Shown: positions 1-7,172 of the stretch, one piece after another
How positions within the stretch are numbered: position 1 is the stretch's first letter
How the letters are laid out: every line of letters begins with the position of its first letter
From: Euryarchaeota archaeon UBA220
Lineage (GTDB): Archaea > Thermoplasmatota > Poseidoniia > Poseidoniales > Thalassarchaeaceae
NCBI GenBank assembly: GCA_002501885.1
Contig: DAON01000103.1
Coordinates: 1 to 31,631, forward strand
Direction of reading: 5' to 3'
DNA length: 31,631 nt
Position numbers and translations under genes: made by a program
The notes under the pieces: generated by a model
The model's database searches: none
Told to the model about the DNA's origin: nothing
What the model saw: only the letters and a program-made list of their open reading frames with translations

Positions 1-281
1 CCAGTGACAATTCCTGCAGAGTGGGCTCTGCCGTCATACAACTCGTGCGCTGCAAGACTTGAAAGTTCCAGGAATGGAGTGGCTGGGTCGCATATTTCTG
101 AGATTCTCTCTCTGGGTAGACTCTTTCCTCGTTCACGGTGTCTTTGGACATACTTCTCTCCACCACCTTGCTTGACTGAGTCAAGTCTTGACTTGAGTGT
201 CTCACACAGAGTAGAATTGTGCTCAAATCGCGACGCGAAATCTGCGCTGTCGGGGTCAATTGAGGTTGGCAACCGGTCCAT
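1..281 (-). CDS. Methylcrotonyl-CoA carboxylase-type carboxyltransferase beta subunit (partial, N-terminal 93 codons)
   Basis: The gene starts with ATG at 281 and runs off the left edge, so only the N-terminus is visible. Translation gives a short leader followed by GGGEKYVQRHRERGKSLPRE, then the stretch PFLELSSLAAHELYDGRA and AGIVTG. This matches the start of the biotin-dependent acyl-CoA carboxyltransferase beta subunit, and most closely the methylcrotonyl-CoA carboxylase type (GGGEKARALHxxRGKLLPRERI..PFLELSxxAxxxLY). Family role: it transfers the carboxyl group from biotin to 3-methylcrotonyl-CoA in leucine catabolism. The catalytic CoA-binding core lies outside the window, so a propionyl- or geranyl-CoA carboxylase beta subunit cannot be fully excluded. 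It follows the DUF63 gene with a 66-base gap holding a perfect inverted repeat (327-345). Confidence 0.85.
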   Translation of the reverse strand, partial: MDRLPTSIDPDSADFASRFEHNSTLCETLKSRLDSVKQGGGEKYVQRHRERGKSLPRERISEICDPATPFLELSSLAAHELYDGRAHSAGIVT

Positions 282-326
282 GCTCTATACCAACGAGGAA
301 GCGAGTGGGACTTCAATTGAATGGAG

Positions 327-345
327 TCGACATCGTAGATGTCGA
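327..345. repeat. Perfect inverted repeat, 8-bp arms, 3-nt loop
   Basis: Arms TCGACATC and GATGTCGA flank a GTA loop on the + strand. It lies 2 bases past the stop codon of the DUF63 gene and 45 bases before the ATG of the carboxyltransferase gene, both on the minus strand. It could be an RNA hairpin that stabilises or ends the upstream transcript, or an operator for the carboxyltransferase gene. No T-run follows on the minus strand, so it is not a classical intrinsic terminator. Confidence 0.6.
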
Positions 346-347
346 AA

Positions 348-1628
348 TTAGACGCCTAAAGCTAGCCTTCCGACATTGCGAAGTCCGGGGGCCATTCCTA
401 CTGTCAGAATTACCATCGAAATCAATAGTCTAAGGTGCTGCTGTCGATGCTCGAAATTTGCTATAGCGAAGAAGTACCAGATGAATCCTCCAAGCATCAG
501 TTTAGTCACAGTAAATCCGTAGGCTGAACCGAAAAACTCGATTATCTTGGCAGAGAATACATGCTTCTCAGTATATCCAAACTCGCTTATTCCAATGGCT
601 GTCGCGATTCCATCAAGAAATTGTCCTGCTACAGCCAGCGACACTACTGGAGAGGCCATCACCGCTTTTAGTCGGAGGCTCTCAATCAGATCCTTCTCCT
701 CGGACTCCCAATCTTCGTATTCCTTCTCTGTCATACCTGGAGGAAGTATTCCGGCGATATGTCCTGATTCAGATAATTGATTGGCCGCGGGAAGGCCGTT
801 TGTATGCATCCAATACACTAGCAATGCTGGTAGACCTAGAACCACTAATAGTGGCCATATTACTACATTATCGGAGAAACTAATCCCGTGTGCAATCAGT
901 GGACCTGTCAAAGTGATACAGCCACCTAGTCCGACGAGGAAAACGGTGCGTTGAACGACTGTGAAATCAAACAATGAGTGATTACTCGCAATTGAGGGAA
1001 GGAGAAGGGCAGCAATGAAGCATATCAGCATCGGTAGGTTTGAGAAATCAGAGGAAGAAGTGACACCGCTAGCTTCAACTGAGGTGTAGTAGATTACTAC
1101 CTGTGCCATTATGAGAATAGTTGCAGTACTTTCGGCCTTGGAACGCATCTCCTTCTCATCTAGGTTGGAATGTGCAATTCGGTAACCTAACGCTCCGGCA
1201 AACACCACCCATGCTGCGGTTTGGAAGTGTACTGCAGGGCTAACAAAATAACTCTCGAGAGATGCATCAAACATGCTAGCATCCTCAACCACTTCTCCCA
1301 GTGCTGCCCAAAATACATAGGGAGTCAGCGCAAGCAGAGTTGCATCGCTAGAATCGATTCCTAGATATCTCAACCAAGCAGCTAAAGAAACAGCGAAAAG
1401 AGCTAGAAGAAGAGCGTAGGTTAGAGTGTTCGGGATATTGTATCCTGCATCAGAAGATGATTCCTGTAGCACTGGGTCGATGTAGTAATCATACAGGAAA
1501 TTAGAGAGAGGATTCTCGATTTCTAAGAATTCAAGAGAGATTCCTGCGATGACTAAACCGGTAACTAGGATGATGATGTTGGTAGCCCATCTTTCGTAGT
1601 CGTACATCTCCTCCAATGGGTTTGCCAT
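348..1628 (-). CDS. DUF63 family polytopic membrane protein
   Basis: This 426-residue protein is strongly hydrophobic, with roughly ten predicted membrane segments. The family is recognisable from TYALLLALFAVSLAAWLRYL leading into a PYVFWAALGEVVEDASMF segment (about residues 103-120), and from its very end, GMAPGLRNVGRLALGV. These match DUF63, an archaea-specific membrane family of unknown function, whose usual motifs read 'LRVLEDAG' and 'LAPGLRDxLRxxLGV'. It is longer than I expect for the family because of an N-terminal segment and a hydrophilic loop (about residues 285-318, rich in Glu and Lys). Start ATG at 1628; the stop TAA is at 348-350. It is downstream of the KH-domain gene with a 39-base gap that can form alternative hairpins. 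Function unknown. Confidence 0.85.
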   Translation of the reverse strand: MANPLEEMYDYERWATNIIILVTGLVIAGISLEFLEIENPLSNFLYDYYIDPVLQESSSDAGYNIPNTLTYALLLALFAVSLAAWLRYLGIDSSDATLLALTPYVFWAALGEVVEDASMFDASLESYFVSPAVHFQTAAWVVFAGALGYRIAHSNLDEKEMRSKAESTATILIMAQVVIYYTSVEASGVTSSSDFSNLPMLICFIAALLLPSIASNHSLFDFTVVQRTVFLVGLGGCITLTGPLIAHGISFSDNVVIWPLLVVLGLPALLVYWMHTNGLPAANQLSESGHIAGILPPGMTEKEYEDWESEEKDLIESLRLKAVMASPVVSLAVAGQFLDGIATAIGISEFGYTEKHVFSAKIIEFFGSAYGFTVTKLMLGGFIWYFFAIANFEHRQQHLRLLISMVILTVGMAPGLRNVGRLALGV

Positions 1629-1635
1629 GACAATC

Positions 1636-1661
1636 CGTGAGGACTCTCACGCTTATGCGTG
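1636..1661. repeat. Two overlapping small inverted repeats upstream of the DUF63 gene
   Basis: CGTGAG and CTCACG pair around a 4-base loop at 1636-1651. CACGC and GCGTG pair around TTAT at 1648-1661. They share four bases (1648-1651), so only one can form at a time in RNA. They fill most of the gap between the KH-domain stop (1668) and the DUF63 start (1628). The stems are short and chance is a real possibility. Confidence 0.3.
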
Positions 1662-1667
1662 GCGGTT

Positions 1668-2417
1668 TCACTCCTCTTCGAAAGTAACAGACTCATCGTT
1701 TGCTAGTTCCATCACTTCTGAAACTTCATCAGAGTCGGATGGATCTATTTGTGAAGTCTTGTGTCTTCTCTCTCTTCTCCTGCGTGCTTGCGCTAGACCA
1801 GGGACAAGTGTGTCGAACTTGGACGAATCAGTTGGTCCACGCTCCTCGAATGTTTGCAGTTGTCTAGATTGCATTCGCATGCGCTTCCTATCCTGCTCCA
1901 ATCCGTGCAAGACTGTGCTGTGCTCAGAACCACGTAGAATGCCTTCGATTGCAGGAGCGGCCAGTGCAACGCCATCTTGGTCGCCAATAACCAACACAGT
2001 AGAGCCATGGATTGCCATCTCGCAGTTAGAAATCTCCTCGATTAGGCTGCGAATGCGACCATTTCTTCCAATCAGCCTACTTCTCATCCTACGAGTTTGA
2101 TTTGGCTGTCTACCCACCCACTCGCGGATATCATACATCCTGAGGAAAATATCGTCTTGAATCAGCTGAACTGCCCTACTGGGAGCAAGCCCTCGACCGA
2201 TTGCAAGAATTACATCAGGCATTTTCATTCTGACGACGGGGTCCGGTTCTTCTTCCCATTCTGCCATCACTTCGCCAGTTTGCGAATCAATGTCCAATGT
2301 GGCACCGCTGGCTTCTTCCAGCATTTTACGGGTCTGCCCGGCCTTGCCTATCAACACGGCAATACGATTCTTGGGCACACGCGCTAGCAGTTCCACGGGT
2401 GCGGTCGACCCGCCCAC
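1668..2417 (-). CDS. KH-domain ribosome biogenesis protein (archaeal Dim2/Krr1/Pno1-like)
   Basis: This 249-residue protein has two KH domains. The first shows RVPKNRIAVLIGKAGQTRKM (GxxG at residues 24-27) and the second shows RMRSRLIGRNGRIRSLIEE (GxxG at residues 117-120). That arrangement is typical of archaeal Dim2/Pno1, which binds the 3' end of pre-16S rRNA during small-subunit maturation. The C-terminal ~70 residues are a basic then acidic low-complexity tail (RRRRERRHK, then many Asp/Glu) not needed for the KH fold. The start shown is GTG, 5 bases after the RIO kinase stop. A second GTG at codon 8 would start closer to the usual family N-terminus, so the start is uncertain. Last gene of the aIF1A-RIO-KH cluster, an order conserved in archaea. 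Confidence 0.9.
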   Translation of the reverse strand: MGGSTAPVELLARVPKNRIAVLIGKAGQTRKMLEEASGATLDIDSQTGEVMAEWEEEPDPVVRMKMPDVILAIGRGLAPSRAVQLIQDDIFLRMYDIREWVGRQPNQTRRMRSRLIGRNGRIRSLIEEISNCEMAIHGSTVLVIGDQDGVALAAPAIEGILRGSEHSTVLHGLEQDRKRMRMQSRQLQTFEERGPTDSSKFDTLVPGLAQARRRRERRHKTSQIDPSDSDEVSEVMELANDESVTFEEE

Positions 2418-2422
2418 CCGCT

Positions 2423-3301
2423 TTAATCCCCGCCTGAGGAAGACGAGGATTCGGGGACGGGGTCATCTAGAACTCTAGCTAGACTCTCAGCCAAGTCGAC
2501 ATTGTGCCCTTGACGGTTTATCCATTCGACTATTCGGGTGACATCTCGTACAAGGAACTCTTCTGCACTTGGGTGCTGACGAGTGACACTCTGGCCTGCA
2601 TCGATAACCCATAGATCATCTTCCTTGAGTAGAATATTGTATTCACTGAAATCAGCGTGTACAAGATCGCAATTGTGCCAGTTAATGGCGATAAAATCCA
2701 AGAGTTCCTCAAATACTTCGTACGGATTATCTACTGTGATTTCCTTGAGTCGGGGGCTTGGGCCCTTGTCATCTCCGATATATTCCATGACGAGTACATT
2801 CTTCAGATTGTCAAGAGGCTCAGGGACCCTCAATCCATACTTCCTCATTCTGCGTAGATTTCTGAACTCCTTGCGAACCCAGATGTTAACCAGTTCCCTG
2901 TGTCTCCTTGAGAGTCCCTTGAATCTGGGATCTCCATCGATGTATTTGGCTAGTCCCTTGAACACTGCATTAGTAGTATGGAATATTTTCACTGCGACCG
3001 GTCCATGGTTGGTGGTAGCATGGAAGACATGTGCCTCTTTTCCTCTTGCTATCGGATAGTCTATGGTCTCAATCTGACCCTTCTGCATTAGTTTGTGAAC
3101 TGCGAGTAAGGTGGAGCGGTCGAAGACCTGGTCGAAGACTCTCCTGTCGACCCACTCGTACTTGCCCTTGCCGAGAACACCTTGCAGGCCGTCCTCGATT
3201 TCGTTGAACATACGCTTGAAGCGTGGTTCTGATATCCACTCGTGCTTCTTCTCGGCCCTCAATAGAGCGTCGACCTCTGGAAGGTCATCGTACTCATCCA
3301 T
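2423..3301 (-). CDS. RIO-type serine/threonine protein kinase (Rio1-like)
   Basis: Atypical kinase/ATPase that acts in late 30S/40S subunit maturation. Counting from the ATG at 3301 (292 residues), visible motifs are the nucleotide-binding region IARGKEAHVFHA, the ATP-anchoring Lys in PVAVKIFH (K105), the catalytic loop LVHADFSEYNIL (D217, N222) and the metal-binding DAG motif in LWVIDAGQS (D234). The loop HADFSEYN and the conserved region around RKEFRNLRRM are typical of Rio1. A longer frame begins at ATG 3343 inside the aIF1A gene. I prefer 3301 because it follows a GGTGAG ribosome-binding sequence that contains the aIF1A stop codon, while 3343 has none. Ends in a Ser-rich tail. Middle gene of the aIF1A-RIO-KH unit. 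Confidence 0.92.
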   Translation of the reverse strand: MDEYDDLPEVDALLRAEKKHEWISEPRFKRMFNEIEDGLQGVLGKGKYEWVDRRVFDQVFDRSTLLAVHKLMQKGQIETIDYPIARGKEAHVFHATTNHGPVAVKIFHTTNAVFKGLAKYIDGDPRFKGLSRRHRELVNIWVRKEFRNLRRMRKYGLRVPEPLDNLKNVLVMEYIGDDKGPSPRLKEITVDNPYEVFEELLDFIAINWHNCDLVHADFSEYNILLKEDDLWVIDAGQSVTRQHPSAEEFLVRDVTRIVEWINRQGHNVDLAESLARVLDDPVPESSSSSGGD

Positions 3302-3305
3302 ACTC

Positions 3306-3818
3306 TCACCCGAAGAACGAGTCGATGTCTTCCTCTGCTTCATCGGACACGGGAGCTGTCTCTTCGATTACTTCTGGCTCGTCCTCAGGCTCGGCCTCTT
3401 CGGGAGGAGTCGGTTCGGAGGGAGATTCAATTTCCACATTCTGTTGCTCAGACAAATCCCCCACTCCGAACAAATCTACAATTTCAGGAAGTACTCCCTT
3501 TCTTGACAGATATAGGGACTGAGTCTTGGTATAGCGCATGCACACATTGGCCTTCTCATCTTGGAAGTCCCAAGGCTGAACCACAATCAAGTCGCCCTCG
3601 CGAACCCATTGGCGTCTTCTCATCTTGCCCGGGATTCTGGCAAGGCGACTTTCCCCGTCCTCACAAACCGCCTTGACACGGCGACCGCCGAGGATTTGAT
3701 CTGCAATCGCAAACATCTCGTTGACCTTTCGGTTTGGGAGAGGTACGCGAATACGGTCTCCTCCGGATTCGAGCTGTGCTAGGAGCTCAGCGTCGACCTT
3801 CTCCTCCCTACGGGCCAT
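3306..3818 (-). CDS. Translation initiation factor aIF1A with a long acidic C-terminal tail
   Basis: The OB-fold core (about residues 20-117) carries the hallmark sequences RVKAVCEDGESRLARIPGKM, WVREGDLIVVQPWDFQ and RYTKTQ, as in archaeal aIF1A and eukaryotic eIF1A. The family binds the A site of the small ribosomal subunit and promotes scanning and start-site selection. Archaeal versions usually stop soon after the core (about 100-115 residues). This one is 170 residues, with an extra Glu/Pro-rich tail (about 124-170) ending DIDSFFG. Eukaryotic eIF1A also has an acidic tail, ending DIDDI, that binds eIF5B; similarity here is suggestive only. First gene of the aIF1A-RIO-KH cluster. Start ATG at 3818, 43 bases after the nuoN stop, so it could be read from the nuo operon or from its own promoter. 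Confidence 0.93.
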   Translation of the reverse strand: MARREEKVDAELLAQLESGGDRIRVPLPNRKVNEMFAIADQILGGRRVKAVCEDGESRLARIPGKMRRRQWVREGDLIVVQPWDFQDEKANVCMRYTKTQSLYLSRKGVLPEIVDLFGVGDLSEQQNVEIESPSEPTPPEEAEPEDEPEVIEETAPVSDEAEEDIDSFFG

Positions 3819-3861
3819 AGGCCTCGGTCGGTAGTCCCCTATGTGAAGTTGAGGTTGTAGT

Positions 3862-5559
3862 TCACAATCCCATCATGGAGTCGACGGCTGATGTTACCAT
3901 ATCGAGTAGCCACTCGGACATCGGGCCGATTCCAAACAGAATAGTTAGGATGGCACATCCGAAGATGGCCAATCTCAGATTTGGAGCGTTTCTTAGACCA
4001 GATTCGGTCTCAGGTGATTCAAAGAACATGACGAGTCCGATTCTAAGATAATAGAATAGTGAAAGTGCACTGTTCAGAACAATTGCCACAGCCAACCAGA
4101 ATAGAGGATCAACTCCTCCTGCCCAGTCTACAACTGTAGTAGAAGTCACGGCACCGGTACCAGCGGAGACTGATACTATTCCATTAATCATCAATAGCTT
4201 GGATAGGAATCCAGATAGCGGTGGAACACCAGCTAGAGAGAGCATAAACACGAACATAGCCACACCGATTGCAGGCTCTCTCCTGACCAATCCATGTAAG
4301 TCCTCAATTCTGTGCCCTCCTCCATCTGCCTCAAGCATAGAGAGAACTAGGAAGGCACCGAGTTTGAACAGAACTAGAATGAGTAGGTGGAAGACCACTG
4401 CGGTCAGAATCATTGAGGAGGAGGATGCGTCTGCTAGGCCTGAGCCAATGGCAGCCATAGCGGCGAGCATGTAACCAGCATGAGCAACGCTGGAATAGGC
4501 CAGCATTCGCTTCGGGTTGTCACTAGTCAGCGCAGCGAGATTGCCCCAAGTCATTGTGAGAACTGCGATAAGAGCAATAGATAGCATCCAGATTGCCTGA
4601 CCTGATGGAGGCATTGTTACAATCAGTAGAAGTCTGATTAGAGCCACAAAGCCCATCGCCTTGGATGCGGTTGCCAATAGACCTGCTATTGGTGAAGATG
4701 CGCCTGAGTAGGCATCAGGAACAGCGAGATGGAAGGGAGCAGCCCCTACCTTGAATCCGAAGGCGACCATCATCATTCCAACGCCAATAATTGCTAGAGG
4801 ATCGTTTGTCTCCATAGCAGACCAAGTGGCTGCCAATTCGGCCATGTCTAGGCTGCCGCTCCAAATGTACAGCAGAGACATACCGTAGATTCCAATTGCA
4901 GAGACTACAGATCCTACCATGAAGTACTTCATTCCGGCCTCGCCACCAACATCTGCTTCCTTATGGAAGGCAACCAGAACATAGGACGATAGAGAAGCCA
5001 ACTCTAGGCATACGAAAAGCATGAACAGGTTGGTTGCCATCGCCATCAGACTCATACCTAGGCCTGTGGTAAGCAGTAGGATATGGAAGTCCACTTGTCT
5101 GCGATTATCAATCAGAGCAGCGACTTTCGAGTCTGCGACTTCGTCCGAGTCCGCAACCATAGGAGGGGTTGCCTTGGGCTTGGCAGGCATTCTGGTTGAT
5201 GTGGCTAAAGTCGCGAGTAGTAATGCCGAGGTGAATAGTAAGGTGAATAATCTGCTAAACTCATCGATGTGCAGAGCATTCCCGACATCGGCTTCCTCTC
5301 CTAAGTAAAGGAAAGAGGTTAGTAAAGCGAGACCCAGAACTCCGCTTGCAATGGTGTTGGGTAGTTTTGGATTGTTACTGAACTCAGACCTAGTTCCTCC
5401 AATGAAAATTGGGACTCTGGTTCGAGTGAGAGGGATACGCATTGTAGCATCACCAAGATTGGGTATCAGAATCATTGCCACTATACCTAGCAGCATCAGA
5501 ATCTCAGGTAGGAGTAGCATCGTGGTGTCTAAGTCGATATCAGTCAGTATCGAACTCAT
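3862..5559 (-). CDS. nuoN: Complex I subunit NuoN (antiporter-like membrane subunit)
   Basis: Proton-translocating membrane subunit (ND2 homologue), about 565 residues, mostly transmembrane. It shows the antiporter-family pattern: ELASLSSYVLVAF with the TM5 Glu, KVGAAPFHLAVPDAYSGASS with the TM7 Lys, NPKRMLAYSSVAHAGYML, and GVPPLSGFLSKLLM. A polar loop of about 35 residues with many Asp, Lys and Arg interrupts the N-terminal helices (about residues 120-155). The frame can start at GTG 5568, but ATG 5559 is preferred: it overlaps the nuoM stop as ATGA, the style used at nuoJ2/nuoK, and follows a GGGGTGG ribosome-binding sequence. Last gene of the nuo operon. Confidence 0.93.
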   Translation of the reverse strand: MSSILTDIDLDTTMLLLPEILMLLGIVAMILIPNLGDATMRIPLTRTRVPIFIGGTRSEFSNNPKLPNTIASGVLGLALLTSFLYLGEEADVGNALHIDEFSRLFTLLFTSALLLATLATSTRMPAKPKATPPMVADSDEVADSKVAALIDNRRQVDFHILLLTTGLGMSLMAMATNLFMLFVCLELASLSSYVLVAFHKEADVGGEAGMKYFMVGSVVSAIGIYGMSLLYIWSGSLDMAELAATWSAMETNDPLAIIGVGMMMVAFGFKVGAAPFHLAVPDAYSGASSPIAGLLATASKAMGFVALIRLLLIVTMPPSGQAIWMLSIALIAVLTMTWGNLAALTSDNPKRMLAYSSVAHAGYMLAAMAAIGSGLADASSSSMILTAVVFHLLILVLFKLGAFLVLSMLEADGGGHRIEDLHGLVRREPAIGVAMFVFMLSLAGVPPLSGFLSKLLMINGIVSVSAGTGAVTSTTVVDWAGGVDPLFWLAVAIVLNSALSLFYYLRIGLVMFFESPETESGLRNAPNLRLAIFGCAILTILFGIGPMSEWLLDMVTSAVDSMMGL

Positions 5560-7172
5560 GGCTTCCACCCCTGTGAATGCATAGCGTCGATGAGCGTCTC
5601 GAATGTGAAACCTGAACTCCAGTCAGACATCATATCCCAGAAGATGAACGGCATGATTCCAAACAGTACAGTCATTGCTCCGAGAATGAGCATGCCGGCA
5701 TTCTCGTGCCAGGTGATATCACGTGGCTCCTCGCCGTGCATTGTATCTGGTAGAATTCCCTTCTCTGGATCGTTGGACTCAAAGATTGTCCTCTGCATTG
5801 AGGAAAGGTAGTACACAGCAGTGATGATGAGAGTCAGAGCAGGAAGAAGAACGAGCCAGCCATAAGTCATCCAAAATGCAATCATTATCGCAACTTCTGC
5901 TACAAAGCCAGCTAGCAGAGGTAGTCCAAGACTAGCCATCCAGCCTAGCATCATGTGCGCGGCCAACCATGGGCTATGATGTGCGATTCCGCGCATTGAG
6001 CCAATCTCAAGAGTATGGTAGTGATGCTTGAAGGCGCCTGCTACAGCGAACAGTAGAGGACTGATGATGCCGTGAGCGAACATCATGAACAGAGCTCCGG
6101 CGATTCCCAAAGGTTGCATTGTTGCAATACCAAGGAAAATCAGTCCCATGTGGGAAACTGAAGAGTAAGCCACCATACGCTTCAGATTGGTCTGCCCCAT
6201 ACACACCCATGCTCCATAGACAAGGCTGGCCATTCCTAGGACAATCAGTAGAGGGATGAATTCGATTGTAGACTCTGGGAAAACAGTTACCGCTACTCTA
6301 AGGAAGCCGTATGCGCCCATCTTCAGCATCACTCCTGCAAGCAGCATTGATCCAGCTGTAGGCGCCTGTACGTGAGCATCTGGAAGCCAAGTGTGAACTG
6401 GTACACTTGGCATCTTAGTCGCGAAACCAATCAGTAGCATTAGCCAGACAAGATGTCTTAGTCCTTCACTCGGAATGAGGTTTTCTTGTGCTGTCATCGC
6501 TACTAGGTCGAAGTGGTGGCCAGTCAGGCTGCCCATACCAGAGATTGGATCGGTATGGAAATACATCACAAGAATACCAACTAGCATGATTACGCTAGCT
6601 GCGAATGTGTAGATGAAGAATTTCATCGAAGCATATCGTCTGTCATCCCCTCCCCACATCAGAATAAGCAAGAACATAGGGATTAATGTCAACTCCCAGA
6701 AGACATAGAACACGAAGAGATCGAGTACCACGAAGACACCTAGTAGGGCGCCTTCCATCACCAGAAGTAGAGGGTGGAACAAATGCCCTCGCTTGGCATC
6801 CCACTCAACTAACATCGAGATTGGAATGAGTACTGCAGTCAGCCAAATCATCGGGAAGGATAGTGCGTCTGCTCCAACCTTCCAACTAACTCCGATAGAT
6901 GGGATTAGTTCTACTGCTTCATTCTGTAGGACATATCCTCCCTGAGTAATGTTAGTCCAATCGATGTTGCCAATCTGACCTAGGAATAGCATAGTGGCAA
7001 TTACAGCCACTGCCATTGCGATTCCCATACTGAGATTTCTCGAGACTCTGGCTAATCCATCACCCTGTGATTTAGGCAAGATGTGCGGGAGCATCAGGAG
7101 GAGTAGTCCAGAGAACAGTGGCAAGAGAGTAATTACAGAGAGTGGGTCGTCGATTATGCGCTCACCCCCCAA
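5556..7172 (-). CDS. nuoM: Complex I subunit NuoM (antiporter-like membrane subunit)
   Basis: Proton-pumping membrane subunit (ND4 homologue), 538 residues from the TTG at 7172. Diagnostic segments: FYVFWELTLIPMFLLI with the TM5 Glu, GFATKMPSVPVHTWLPDAHV with the TM7 Lys, QAPTAGSMLLAGVMLKMGAYG, and LKRMVAYSSVSHMGLIFLG. Length fits the family. The start is odd: upstream of TTG 7172 there is no ribosome-binding sequence, whereas a strong GGGGTGAG lies just inside the frame (about 7161-7168) and points to an ATA or ATC codon at 7157-7152. The N-terminus is therefore unsure by about five residues. It overlaps the end of nuoL by 19 bases if TTG is used. Confidence 0.93.
   Translation of the reverse strand: MGGERIIDDPLSVITLLPLFSGLLLLMLPHILPKSQGDGLARVSRNLSMGIAMAVAVIATMLFLGQIGNIDWTNITQGGYVLQNEAVELIPSIGVSWKVGADALSFPMIWLTAVLIPISMLVEWDAKRGHLFHPLLLVMEGALLGVFVVLDLFVFYVFWELTLIPMFLLILMWGGDDRRYASMKFFIYTFAASVIMLVGILVMYFHTDPISGMGSLTGHHFDLVAMTAQENLIPSEGLRHLVWLMLLIGFATKMPSVPVHTWLPDAHVQAPTAGSMLLAGVMLKMGAYGFLRVAVTVFPESTIEFIPLLIVLGMASLVYGAWVCMGQTNLKRMVAYSSVSHMGLIFLGIATMQPLGIAGALFMMFAHGIISPLLFAVAGAFKHHYHTLEIGSMRGIAHHSPWLAAHMMLGWMASLGLPLLAGFVAEVAIMIAFWMTYGWLVLLPALTLIITAVYYLSSMQRTIFESNDPEKGILPDTMHGEEPRDITWHENAGMLILGAMTVLFGIMPFIFWDMMSDWSSGFTFETLIDAMHSQGWKP

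Noticed and set aside
4..351. 115-codon open frame on the + strand
   Set aside because: It lies opposite the carboxyltransferase start and the DUF63 stop. The minus-strand translation matches a known family; the + strand product resembles nothing.
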